The notes under the pieces: model-generated
Seen by the model: the letters and a program-made list of their open reading frames with translations, nothing else
Told to the model about the DNA's origin: nothing
Databases searched by the model: none
Assembly (NCBI GenBank): GCA_017525905.1
Contig: JAFXSD010000028.1
Span: 41,579 to 105,578, forward strand
DNA: 64,000 nucleotides
Origin: Elusimicrobiota bacterium
GTDB taxonomy: Bacteria; Elusimicrobiota; Endomicrobiia; Endomicrobiales; Endomicrobiaceae
Direction: 5' to 3'
Position numbers and translations under genes: made by a program
Shown here: positions 19,281 to 27,634 of the stretch, piece by piece
Numbering within the stretch: the stretch's first letter is position 1
How the letters are laid out: each line of letters begins with the position of its first letter

Positions 19281-21407
19281 ATGTCATATTATTATAAACT
19301 TTTTTGGATTTTGACGACTATAACTACATTCTTAAGACTTTCTGTTATAGGGAAGCTGGGCTTAACCGTGGATGAAGCTCATTATTGGGTGTATTCTAAA
19401 TTTTTAGATTTATCTTATTATGACCATCCACCTATGATAGGTTATATAATAAAAGTATTTACCGATATTTTCGGAATAAACGAATTCGCGGTCAGACTTC
19501 CTTCCGTTATTATTTTTGTTATAACATCGTGGTTGTTTTTCTTGTGTGTAAAAAAAATATTTAACGAAAGAATTGCTTTTATAGGCATAATATTAATAAA
19601 TGTCTTGCCGGTGTTTTCTTTTTTAGGCGCGGTTGTCACTATTCCGGATTCGCCTCTTTCACTGTTTTGGATATTGTCTTTTTACTTGTTTATAACCATT
19701 ATAGAAACAAAAGAAAAAAAATATTGGTATATGTTGGGTATTGCCATAGGTTTTGCTTTATTGTCAAAATATACTGCCGTTATGATATATCCGTCTATTA
19801 TTTTATTTTTATTATGTTCGAAAGAGAACAGATTTTGGTTTGCAAAAAAAGAATTATATTTTTCTATGATAATATCTTTTATAATTTTTTTACCGGTTGT
19901 TATTTGGAATATTCAAAACAATTGGGCAAGCTTCGGCTTTCAATTACAACACGGTTTAGGAAATTCTTTACCGAAATTTTCGTTTACTTTGTTCGGAAGA
20001 TCAATCGGAGCACAAGCCGGATATGTTTCCCCGTTTTTGTTTATATTCTTTTGTTATGTTGCATGCGTTCTTATTAAAGATGCTTTTTTCAAAAAACAAA
20101 AAGATGCTTTATATATAGCTTCATTTTCTTTACCGGTATTAATTTTCTTTAATGCTGTTGCAACATTTAATGAGATATTACCTCATTGGCCGGCTATGGG
20201 TTATTTAATTTTAACAATATATGCAGCTTACCTGATTAATAAGTTTTGGGATAACAGCAAATTTAGAAAAGTAATTTATTTCTCTTGCGGATTTGCTTTA
20301 TTTTTGGATTTGTTGATTCCGATTCATTGTATGTATAAACTTATTCCGATAGAACCTTTTTTACCTCAGAAAGAGGCTGAAAAAATTGAATATGGTATTT
20401 CTAAAGCTGAGATTATAGATGTATCAAACGATTTATACGGATGGAAAGAATTGTCTTCGGAAATAAACAAAATATATGATACTTATCCCGAAGACAAAAA
20501 ACCGTTTTTATTTACACATAAAAGCTATTTGGCAAGTCAAATATATTTTTATACTCCGAACATAAGAGTTTATTGTTTTAGCTCAAAAATAGATGCTTAC
20601 GATTTGTGGCAAAGGGATATTTCCGACTTAGAAAAAAAAGATGGCTTATTTATTACAAGTAATATGTTTGATTTTGGTACTCCTGAAAAAGTATATCCTT
20701 TTAATAAATTTGAACAACCCATAGAAGTTCCGGTTTACAGAAATAATAAACTTGTTAAAAAATTTTGGATAACAAAATGCAGTAACTTCGAACCTGAAAA
20801 TTTGCCTGAAAATTATACGGCAAACATTATAGGTGCAAAAAAAACATTAATGCAAGGACTGATTGATACCGATCATGCAATATTTAAATTTGTAAATATC
20901 GATTTAAAAAATAAATTTTTTGATTCTATAGTATCAAAAATTTCTTTTTTCGATTCAAAAGGTTTTAATCCGAGTTTTATAATAATTGTTATTGTTTCTT
21001 TAATTATATTGAGGAAAGAAGAAAAAAATAAATTTTGGATTTTGTTGGCGTTTATTATATGTACCGTAGTAGCGGCAAGTACTCTAAATACTTTTATAAA
21101 AGGTTTATTTGACAGACCAAGACCGTTAGCTGTTTTTGGTGAAGGAAATATAAACATATTTTATGAAATATTGCATGCAAGATCTTTCCCTTCCGGACAT
21201 ACACAATTTGCATTTACCGCACTTACGACAATGTTGTTGTTGATTCCGAAATATTGGTATATTTATTTAATACTTGCTTTTGCAACAGGTTTTGAAAGAA
21301 TGTATGCCGGTTGCCATTTTCCGTTGGATGTTTGTTGCGGTGCGATAGAAGGAATAATAATTTCTTATATAATGGTAAAAATATTTAAGAAAGTTTATAA
21401 ATTGTAG
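19281..21407 (+). CDS. GT39/ArnT-like lipid-linked glycosyltransferase fused to a PAP2 phosphatase
   Basis: 708-aa multi-spanning membrane protein. The first 470 or so residues are a dolichyl-phosphate-mannose/ArnT-like (PMT_2) transferase with the early acidic motif TVDEAHYWVY, a DHPPMIGY segment and the TIPDSPLSLFW loop. These enzymes move a sugar from a polyprenyl-phosphate carrier to an acceptor outside the inner membrane. The C-terminal third is a complete PAP2 domain: KGLFDRPRP, FPSGHTQ and RMYAGCHFPLD give the K-x6-RP, PSGH and R-x5-H-x3-D signature. The fusion would couple sugar transfer to dephosphorylation of a lipid phosphate or carrier. The ATG has AGGGAG upstream. It is transcribed divergently from the giant operon; the substrate is unknown. 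Confidence 0.88.
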   Translation: MSYYYKLFWILTTITTFLRLSVIGKLGLTVDEAHYWVYSKFLDLSYYDHPPMIGYIIKVFTDIFGINEFAVRLPSVIIFVITSWLFFLCVKKIFNERIAFIGIILINVLPVFSFLGAVVTIPDSPLSLFWILSFYLFITIIETKEKKYWYMLGIAIGFALLSKYTAVMIYPSIILFLLCSKENRFWFAKKELYFSMIISFIIFLPVVIWNIQNNWASFGFQLQHGLGNSLPKFSFTLFGRSIGAQAGYVSPFLFIFFCYVACVLIKDAFFKKQKDALYIASFSLPVLIFFNAVATFNEILPHWPAMGYLILTIYAAYLINKFWDNSKFRKVIYFSCGFALFLDLLIPIHCMYKLIPIEPFLPQKEAEKIEYGISKAEIIDVSNDLYGWKELSSEINKIYDTYPEDKKPFLFTHKSYLASQIYFYTPNIRVYCFSSKIDAYDLWQRDISDLEKKDGLFITSNMFDFGTPEKVYPFNKFEQPIEVPVYRNNKLVKKFWITKCSNFEPENLPENYTANIIGAKKTLMQGLIDTDHAIFKFVNIDLKNKFFDSIVSKISFFDSKGFNPSFIIIVIVSLIILRKEEKNKFWILLAFIICTVVAASTLNTFIKGLFDRPRPLAVFGEGNINIFYEILHARSFPSGHTQFAFTALTTMLLLIPKYWYIYLILAFATGFERMYAGCHFPLDVCCGAIEGIIISYIMVKIFKKVYKL

Positions 21408-21422
21408 TTTAAATCTTACAAT

Positions 21423-21457
21423 AAAAAACGGGAAGATAAATTCTTCTCGTTTTTTAT
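21423..21457. terminator. bidirectional terminator between the GT39-PAP2 gene and phoU
   Basis: A 14-bp stem with one G-T wobble (core ACGGGAAGA / TCTTCTCGT), flanked by A on one side and T on the other, lies between two converging genes. It can end transcription in both directions. Confidence 0.75.
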
Positions 21458-21487
21458 TTATACATTGTAAATTATAAATTTGCCGTC

Positions 21488-22150
21488 CTAAATGCTCTTC
21501 AAGTGTCTTATATCTTTACCGTGAACCATAAATATTACATCTTCGGCAATATTTGTTGCATGGTCTCCTAATCTCTCAAGACTTTTTGCTATAAACATTA
21601 AATCTATTGCTCTTATAAGCGTTGTTTGATCGGACGTATTGGTCATAAAAGCCAACAAATCTTTTATAATTATCCTTTTTAACTCATCAACTTCATCATC
21701 TTTTGAGAGAACCGTATCCGCAAGATCAGGATCATTTAAATTAAAAGCTTGTATACTGTCTTTAACCATAGTTGTAACCGCTGTTGCCATTTTAGGAATA
21801 TCAATTAAAGGTTTCAAATCCGGATATTTTAAAAGTTCTTCCCCTATTTCACAAATATTTACGGCTTCATCTCCCATTCTTTCCAAATCGCTGTTTATTC
21901 TCATTGCCGAAGTTATAAATCTTAAATCTGTGCCTACAGGCTGATTTAATGCGATGAGTTTTAAACATGTGTCGTCGACAACTATTTCTGTAAGGTTGGC
22001 TTCTCTTTCTCTGTTAAAAACTTCTTTGGACATAGATATATCTCTTTTAACTATCATGTCTACCGAAAATTTGATCATCTGCTGAACTATTTCGGCCATA
22101 TCAACAAGTCTTTTCTTTAAGTCATTCATTTCCAAATCAAAGTGTCTCAT
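21488..22150 (-). CDS. phoU: phosphate transport regulator PhoU
   Basis: 220 aa, the usual PhoU length, made of two related three-helix halves. The family pattern is visible as INSDLERMGDEAVNICE in the first half and IAKSLERLGDHATNIAE in the second; the Glu/Asp residues of these repeats bind metals. PhoU links the Pst transporter to phosphate signalling and cellular phosphate balance. It is the last gene of the pst cluster, 138 bp after pstB1; the gap holds AT-rich repeats. No phoB/phoR pair is in the window. Confidence 0.95.
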   Translation of the reverse strand: MRHFDLEMNDLKKRLVDMAEIVQQMIKFSVDMIVKRDISMSKEVFNREREANLTEIVVDDTCLKLIALNQPVGTDLRFITSAMRINSDLERMGDEAVNICEIGEELLKYPDLKPLIDIPKMATAVTTMVKDSIQAFNLNDPDLADTVLSKDDEVDELKRIIIKDLLAFMTNTSDQTTLIRAIDLMFIAKSLERLGDHATNIAEDVIFMVHGKDIRHLKSI

Positions 22151-22288
22151 ATAACCCCCTATAACTTTAATTTATAATTTACAATTTATAATTTATAATT
22201 TAAAAGAACGTATTACAACAATTTATAATTAACGACTTTTCATTATACTTTTTACATTATAAATTGTTAAAAAACGGTTAACCATTTT
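22151..22288. repeat. AT-rich repeat spacer between pstB1 and phoU
   Basis: The spacer contains several copies of a TTTATAATTTACAATTTATAA type sequence, related in inverted orientation to the stretch just past the phoU stop (21463-21482) and to spacers at 46590-46714 and 54477-54630. No gene is visible in it. Confidence 0.5.
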
Positions 22289-23062
22289 TTAACCGAATCT
22301 TCCGGAAACATAGTCATCCGTTTCTTTCTTGGACGGATTTGTGAATATTGTAGAAGTTTCGTCAAACTCTATTAAATTTCCCATAAACATATATGCAGTA
22401 TCATCAGAAAGTCTTGCTGCCTGTTGCATATTGTGTGTTACTATAACAAGTGTATATTTTTGTTTCATTTCTTGCATTAATTCTTCCAGGTTCGTTGTCG
22501 ATTTTGGATCTAAAGCAGAACAAGGTTCATCCAATAAAATTATTTGCGGTTTTATTGCTATAACTCTTGCAACACAAAGTCTTTGTTGTTGCTCAAGAGA
22601 TAAATTTAAAGCGGACATTTTTAAATTGTTCTTTAAGTCGTCCCATAACAAAACATCTTCCAAACTTTCCTGTACTATTTTGGCCGTTTCTTTTGAACTT
22701 TTTACCATTCTGTTGATTTCAAGTCCGAAAGCTATATTGTTATAAATAGATAAAGGAAAAGGATTCGGCCTTTGAAAAACCATACCTACTTCCTTTCTAA
22801 CTCTGTCAACCTGCATATCTTCACCATAGATATTTTTGCCGTTAATAAGAATTTCGCCGGTAATTCTTACCCCGTCAATAGTATCGTTTATTCTGTTTAA
22901 TGTTCTAAGAAGTGTAGATTTTCCGCAGCCTGAAGGTCCTATTAAAGCGGTTATTCTGTTTGCTCTAATATCCATGTTTATATCTTTCAATGCATGAAAA
23001 TTTGAATAATATAAATTTAAATTTTTAATTTGAATTTTTATTTCGCCTTTTTTCTTTACCAT
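22289..23062 (-). CDS. pstB: phosphate ABC transporter ATPase PstB (copy 1, degenerate signature motif)
   Basis: 257 aa, very close to the PstB family: Walker A GPSGCGKST, Q-loop MVFQRPNPFP, Walker B IILLDEPCSALD and H-loop VTHNMQQAAR are all intact. The signature motif, normally LSGGQQQRLC, reads LSLEQQQRLC, so both glycines that contact the ATP of the partner subunit are lost. The neighbouring pstB has the opposite defects, which points to an obligate heterodimer. The protein should sit on the cytoplasmic face of PstC-PstA and power phosphate import. The start carries a short lysine-rich extension before the cassette. It follows pstB2 after 35 bp. Confidence 0.93.
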   Translation of the reverse strand: MVKKKGEIKIQIKNLNLYYSNFHALKDINMDIRANRITALIGPSGCGKSTLLRTLNRINDTIDGVRITGEILINGKNIYGEDMQVDRVRKEVGMVFQRPNPFPLSIYNNIAFGLEINRMVKSSKETAKIVQESLEDVLLWDDLKNNLKMSALNLSLEQQQRLCVARVIAIKPQIILLDEPCSALDPKSTTNLEELMQEMKQKYTLVIVTHNMQQAARLSDDTAYMFMGNLIEFDETSTIFTNPSKKETDDYVSGRFG

Positions 23063-23097
23063 TGTTTATTCCTTAAAACTAAAAACATTCCCTATCC

Positions 23098-23847
23098 CTA
23101 TCCGAATCTTCCCGTAATATAATCTTCCGTCAATTTGTTTTTCGGAGTCAAAAACATATTTTTTGTCTTGTCTATCTCTATGAGTTCACCCATCAAAAAG
23201 AAAGCCGTCCTTGTTCCTACTCTCGAAGCCTGTTTTACATTATTTGTAACTAAAACTATAGTATATTTTTCTTTTAATTTTAACATTGCTTCTTCAACTT
23301 TTGCCGTCGATATAGGGTCAAGTCCCGAACACGGCTCATCGAATAAAATCACTTCCGGTTCTATAGCCAATATTCTTGCAATGCATAATCTTTGTTGTTG
23401 CCCGCCGGACATTTTTATAGCCGAAGAATCTAATCTGTCTTTTACTTCATCCCACAAAGAAGCATCTCTCAAAGATTGTTCTACAACTTCGTCCATATTC
23501 TTTTTATTTTTTAAGCCTAATACTTTGGGAGCATAGGCAATATTATCATAAATCGACATCGGTAATGGTATGGGCATTGCAAATAACATTCCTATTCTTG
23601 TTCTCAGTTTTTCCGGATTCATTTCAAAAATATTGTCATCGTCAAGAAATGCATCCCCTTTCCTTGAGAAAGCTACATTCATATCGTTCATTCTGTTTAA
23701 TGTTCTCAAAAAAGATGTCTTCCCGCTGTTGGAAGGCCCTATAATAGAAAGTATTTCGTTTTCCTCGACGGTTAAGTTAAGATTTTTCAATGCTTGCTTT
23801 CCGCTATAAAAACAACTTAAATTTTTAACTTTTATTTTATCTACCAT
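23098..23847 (-). CDS. pstB: phosphate ABC transporter ATPase PstB (copy 2, degenerate Q- and H-loops)
   Basis: 249 aa, second PstB-like ATPase. Walker A (GPSNSGKTS), signature MSGGQQQRLC and Walker B VILFDEPCSGLD are intact. The Q-loop glutamine is replaced by alanine (MLFAMPIPLP where the family has VFQ.PNPFP) and the H-loop histidine by asparagine (VTNNVKQASR). These losses fall in the same composite ATP site as the broken signature of copy 1. Together the two proteins would form one fully canonical and one degenerate site. The gene overlaps the end of pstA by 7 bp, so translation is probably coupled. Confidence 0.9.
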   Translation of the reverse strand: MVDKIKVKNLSCFYSGKQALKNLNLTVEENEILSIIGPSNSGKTSFLRTLNRMNDMNVAFSRKGDAFLDDDNIFEMNPEKLRTRIGMLFAMPIPLPMSIYDNIAYAPKVLGLKNKKNMDEVVEQSLRDASLWDEVKDRLDSSAIKMSGGQQQRLCIARILAIEPEVILFDEPCSGLDPISTAKVEEAMLKLKEKYTIVLVTNNVKQASRVGTRTAFFLMGELIEIDKTKNMFLTPKNKLTEDYITGRFG

Positions 23848-24698
23848 TTTCTGATTTTCCTAAAATAAAGTCTTGCAACTATTGCAATCAAACTCATAGA
23901 CAATACCATTAACAAAAGTACCAATGCCGTTCCGAAAATTATATTCTTTGGCATATTAGGTATTTGTGTCGATATAATATACAAATGGTATGGTAAAGCC
24001 ATGACTTGATCAAACATTGATTTCGGTAAATGAGGAACATAAAAAGCTGCAGCCGTAAATAGAATCGGTGCTGTTTCTCCCGAGATTCTTGATATACTTA
24101 AAATTGCTCCTGTCATAATTCCGGGTAAAGCATTAGGGAGAACCACTCTTCTTATTGTTTGCCATTTGCTTACGCCTAAAGACCAACTTGCTTCCCTAAA
24201 AGAATAAGGAACACTGCTTAAAGCTCCTCGGGCTGTTGTTATTATTACAGGTAATTCCATTATAGATAATGTTAATGCTCCTGCAAGAATAGATACACCA
24301 AATCCAAGCAACATAACAAATATTCCCAAACCGAACAAACCGTAAACTACGGACGGAACTCCGGCCAAATTAACTATTGCAAGTTTTATAATTCTCGTTA
24401 AAAGATTATCCTTTGCATATTCGTTAAGATATATTGCCGCACAAACACCTACAGGTAAAGTAACGCATATGGCACATGATACTATCGCAAGTGTTCCAAG
24501 TATTGCAGGAAGAATTCCACCTGCTCTCATACCGTCTTTAGGCATAGTTGTTAAAAATTCCCAAGACAGAGCAGACCAACCGTTTTTTATAATAATGACA
24601 ATAACGGTAAGAACAGGAACTATCACAATGATAGTTGATATTACTAACAAGGTGTAAGCTATTTGCTGTGATAATTTAGGACTTAATTTAAAGTTCAT
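23841..24698 (-). CDS. pstA: phosphate ABC transporter permease PstA
   Basis: 285-aa inner-membrane permease with six predicted helices and the coupling-loop motif of binding-protein-dependent transporters (SVPYSFREASWSLGVSKWQTIRRVVLPNALPGI). The order after pstC and the GETAPILFTAA segment identify PstA. It forms the phosphate channel with PstC. It overlaps pstC by 4 bp and pstB2 by 7 bp, a tightly coupled operon. Confidence 0.95.
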   Translation of the reverse strand: MNFKLSPKLSQQIAYTLLVISTIIVIVPVLTVIVIIIKNGWSALSWEFLTTMPKDGMRAGGILPAILGTLAIVSCAICVTLPVGVCAAIYLNEYAKDNLLTRIIKLAIVNLAGVPSVVYGLFGLGIFVMLLGFGVSILAGALTLSIMELPVIITTARGALSSVPYSFREASWSLGVSKWQTIRRVVLPNALPGIMTGAILSISRISGETAPILFTAAAFYVPHLPKSMFDQVMALPYHLYIISTQIPNMPKNIIFGTALVLLLMVLSMSLIAIVARLYFRKIRKW

Positions 24699-25561
24699 TT
24701 CTTTTTATTTAAAAACAAATCCGCTATAAAATTTATTAAAAATGTAATTGTAAATAATACTAAACCTATACCGAACAATGCTCTATAATGAAGACCGCCT
24801 CTTACGGTTTCTCCCATTTCCGCCGCAATTGTTGCCGTCAATGTTCTAACGGGATCAAATATCGAAGACGGAATTGCCGCTGCATTTCCGGTTACCATAA
24901 GAACAGCCATTGTTTCCCCTATAACTCTGCCTATTCCAAGCATCACAGCTGCTATTATTCCGGGCATAGCAGCTTTTAAAACCACTCTTCTTATTGTTTG
25001 CCATTTTGTTGCTCCTAAAGCAAAAGCACCTTCTTTATATTGCCAAGGAACAGATCTTATTGCATCTTCCGATATTGAAACTATTGTCGGCATTGCCATA
25101 AACCCCAACACTATTGAACCTGAAAATGCGGTTAAGCCCGTAGGTATATCTAAAACGGAACGAACTAACGGAACAAGTGTCACCATGCCCACAAACCCGA
25201 GCACAACACTGGGAATTGCGGCCATAAGCTCAACAATTGATTTTAAGATATCTCTGATACCTTTCGGAGCAAGTTCCGCAATAAACAATGCCGTCATAAT
25301 ACCGAAGGGAACGGCAAGTATTGCCGCTCCGCATGTAACAAGCAGTGAACCTATTATTAAAGAAAAAACTCCGTAAGACGCGGGGTTTGAGGACGGATAC
25401 CAATATTTCCCGAATATAAAATTGAATACTCCGTATTCTTTAAAGAAAGCAAAACCTTCTTTTAAAAGAAAACCGAATATCAATACAACAAAAACTATTG
25501 CTATGATACCGCATAAAAAAATTATTTTTTCTATGATATAATCTGTTATTTTACTGTTCAT
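24695..25561 (-). CDS. pstC: phosphate ABC transporter permease PstC
   Basis: 288-aa inner-membrane permease. The coupling loop SVPWQYKEGAFALGATKWQTIRRVVL and the GRVIGETMAVLMVTGN segment are typical of PstC. I choose the ATG at 25561, which overlaps the last codons of pstS by 11 bp; a TTG six codons earlier is also open but has no better ribosome site. It pairs with PstA in the phosphate importer. Confidence 0.94.
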   Translation of the reverse strand: MNSKITDYIIEKIIFLCGIIAIVFVVLIFGFLLKEGFAFFKEYGVFNFIFGKYWYPSSNPASYGVFSLIIGSLLVTCGAAILAVPFGIMTALFIAELAPKGIRDILKSIVELMAAIPSVVLGFVGMVTLVPLVRSVLDIPTGLTAFSGSIVLGFMAMPTIVSISEDAIRSVPWQYKEGAFALGATKWQTIRRVVLKAAMPGIIAAVMLGIGRVIGETMAVLMVTGNAAAIPSSIFDPVRTLTATIAAEMGETVRGGLHYRALFGIGLVLFTITFLINFIADLFLNKKK

Positions 25562-26429
25562 ATTTTTTAATCGGAACAAAAGATGTTTCTACTACAACCT
25601 GTTGTCCCTCTTTTGATAATGCATAATCTATAAAATCTTTAGCAACACCTTTAGGTTCACCGTTAGTATATAAATATAACGGTCTTGAAATAGGATATTT
25701 CCCGTTCATAACATTTTCTATTGTCGGATAAAAATATTCTATCGAATTTCGTGCGGATACGGAAAGGGCTTTGGTTTGATCGTTCATAAAACCTATTCCG
25801 GCATATCCTATGGCATTGGGATTTTGATAAATTTCATCGACTATTGCCTGAGAAGACGGCATAAGTAAAGCTTTAGGAGAAAATTCATCTTTACTGTTGA
25901 TATCACCTGATCTTATAACAGTTTCCTTAAAGAACATATGTGTTCCGGAATTGCTTTCTCTCGATAATAAAACAATAGGTCTGTCTTCCCCGCCTAAATC
26001 TTTCCAATTAGTAATTTTTGCCATGAAAACATCACGGAGTTGATCAATTGAAATATCGTCTATAGGGTTATTTTTGTTAACTAAAACAGCCAAACCGTCG
26101 AGACCGACAATAAATTCTTTATAAGTTATATTTTGTTTTTCAGCTAACTTGATTTCGTTTTCTTCGACTTGCCTTGATGCCATTGCAATATCGCAGGTGT
26201 TATTTAATAAAGCGGCAAAACCTGTTCCAGTCCCGCCTCCCGTAACACCTACATTTGTCCCGTCATGAATTTGGCTGAATTTCTCTGCCCAAACTTGAAC
26301 CAAGTTTACTATGGTATCGGAACCTTTTATTTGCATACCGGCATTAACGTTCTTTCCCTGTTGGTTAGAACATGATAGCAGAACACCAAGTATAGCAAGA
26401 AATGCAATATGAATTTTAGTCTTGTGCAT
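25551..26429 (-). CDS. pstS: phosphate-binding lipoprotein PstS
   Basis: 292 aa. A lipoprotein signal peptide ends in LLSC (Cys about residue 20), so the mature protein is lipid-anchored at the periplasmic side. The binding-protein core shows KGSDTIVNLVQVWAEKF, the glycine-rich GVTGGGTGTGFAALLN phosphate-binding segment, DIAMASR and the RESNSGTHMFFKE loop, all usual for PstS. It binds phosphate and delivers it to PstC-PstA. It is the first gene of the pst operon. Confidence 0.95.
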   Translation of the reverse strand: MHKTKIHIAFLAILGVLLSCSNQQGKNVNAGMQIKGSDTIVNLVQVWAEKFSQIHDGTNVGVTGGGTGTGFAALLNNTCDIAMASRQVEENEIKLAEKQNITYKEFIVGLDGLAVLVNKNNPIDDISIDQLRDVFMAKITNWKDLGGEDRPIVLLSRESNSGTHMFFKETVIRSGDINSKDEFSPKALLMPSSQAIVDEIYQNPNAIGYAGIGFMNDQTKALSVSARNSIEYFYPTIENVMNGKYPISRPLYLYTNGEPKGVAKDFIDYALSKEGQQVVVETSFVPIKKYEQ

Positions 26430-26439
26430 ATTTGTATCT

Positions 26440-26468
26440 ATTCTATTATTTTATGTATCTTTTTTCAA
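26440..26468 (-). promoter_or_regulatory. candidate pst operon promoter
   Basis: On the minus strand TTGAAA (26463-26468) and TAGAAT (26440-26445) are separated by 17 bp, just upstream of the pstS ATG. The match is the same as that of the giant 2 operon promoter. I saw no convincing Pho box. Confidence 0.45.
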
Positions 26469-26497
26469 CTTAAATACGTCAATTATACATTGTTATA

Positions 26498-27052
26498 TTA
26501 GATTTTTGCTGTCGTTATTGCTTTTTGAGCCTGGTATTTCCCTTTTTTATCTGCATAGGATGTTTCGCATATTTCGTCGGCACCTAAAAACAAAAGTTGG
26601 CCTATGCCTTCATTTGCATATATCTTTACCGGCATGGAACTTATATTTGATATTGCAATTGTGGCATAACCTTCCCACTCCGGTTCAAAAGGAGTTATAT
26701 TTACCATAATACCGCACCTTGCATAAGTGGATTTACCGAAAGCTATAGTTATAATATCTCTCGGAATTCTGAAATATTCTACAGTCTTTGCCAATACTAC
26801 CGTTTGCGGTTGTAAAATTATAAAATCTTCAACTTTTACATCCTTAAACAGATTGGGATCTATCTTTTTGGGATCAATAAAAGATCCGTCCGTGTTCTTT
26901 TGCATTATTTTAAATTCATTGGAAATTCTAAAATCATATCCGTAAGAAGATGTTCCGTAAGATATTCCTTTTCTTACTTGTTCCGGTTCAAAAGGCTCTA
27001 TCATTTTTTTCTCTATAGCCATTCTTTTTATCCATTTGTCCGATTTTACCAT
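26498..27052 (-). CDS. dcd: dCTP deaminase
   Basis: 184-aa cytoplasmic enzyme deaminating dCTP to dUTP for thymidylate synthesis. Family motifs: [10 protein letters not shown] near residue 37, the nucleotide loop [14 protein letters not shown], and [16 protein letters not shown] with the catalytic glutamate. A strong GGAGGAG precedes the ATG. The lipoprotein gene ends 23 bp upstream, so both may share a transcript. Some family members are bifunctional deaminase/dUTPases; sequence reading alone does not decide this. Confidence 0.92.
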   Translation of the reverse strand: MVKSDKWIKRMAIEKKMIEPFEPEQVRKGISYGTSSYGYDFRISNEFKIMQKNTDGSFIDPKKIDPNLFKDVKVEDFIILQPQTVVLAKTVEYFRIPRDIITIAFGKSTYARCGIMVNITPFEPEWEGYATIAISNISSMPVKIYANEGIGQLLFLGADEICETSYADKKGKYQAQKAITTAKI

Positions 27053-27075
27053 TTTGTACTCCTCCGATAATATGT

Positions 27076-27564
27076 TTATTTGCTGAATACTTTAGGTGTG
27101 TCTTTTCCTTTTTTATTCCAATACTCATTAACATCTTTTTTTATTTGATCTAAATTTTCGATATCAACAGAATCTATTTTCCAATCTTTTTTATCTTGTA
27201 CAATATTAAGAATTACAACATTTTGTGTATCCCATGAGACTTTATATTTATTTTCTTTTAATTTTTCTATTTTTATATTTTCTATCGGAAAAAAATCTTG
27301 AGCATTTAAAAACGGATCATAATCTATGCCTATTATCAGTCCTTCTTCATCGTCGAAAGAATATAAAATATCCAAAGTTTCCAACATGTTCTTTGTACAG
27401 TATTTTTTTATCAGGTTTTGTCTGTCTGTTTCTTCAACGGAAGAAGATAAGTATTGATTATAAAAATCGAATATCATGTCCTGTGCATCATTGTTTCTTG
27501 CACAAGATGTTGTAATTATTAAGATTGTACAGAATAAAAAAAATTTAGATATTATCTTTAACAT
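27076..27564 (-). CDS. DUF3828-like lipoprotein
   Basis: 162 aa with a lipoprotein signal ending in TTSC (Cys about residue 21). The mature part resembles DUF3828 proteins: a helical start (FDFYNQYL), then a YCTKNMLE segment, the [11 protein letters not shown] motif and a final strand pair [18 protein letters not shown]. Such proteins are small periplasmic domains without known activity. Position between nrdJ and dcd does not suggest a clear role. Confidence 0.72.
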   Translation of the reverse strand: MLKIISKFFLFCTILIITTSCARNNDAQDMIFDFYNQYLSSSVEETDRQNLIKKYCTKNMLETLDILYSFDDEEGLIIGIDYDPFLNAQDFFPIENIKIEKLKENKYKVSWDTQNVVILNIVQDKKDWKIDSVDIENLDQIKKDVNEYWNKKGKDTPKVFSK

Positions 27565-27577
27565 TTTTACATTGGAG

Positions 27578-27610
27578 ATAGGTTACGGCTCAAAATAAAC
27601 CGTAACCTAT
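27578..27610. terminator. hairpin between nrdJ and the lipoprotein gene
   Basis: A perfect 11-bp inverted repeat (ATAGGTTACGG / CCGTAACCTAT) with an 11-nt loop lies after the nrdJ stop and before the lipoprotein start. There is no clear U-run on the minus strand, so it may be a weak terminator, an RNA end stabiliser or a leader structure. Confidence 0.45.
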
Positions 27611-27634
27611 TTATTAAAAATACAATTTACAATA

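Noticed and set aside
22151..22288. Small RNA gene in the pstB-phoU spacer
   Set aside because: The spacer is made of AT-rich repeats with no promoter or terminator pair that I can support.
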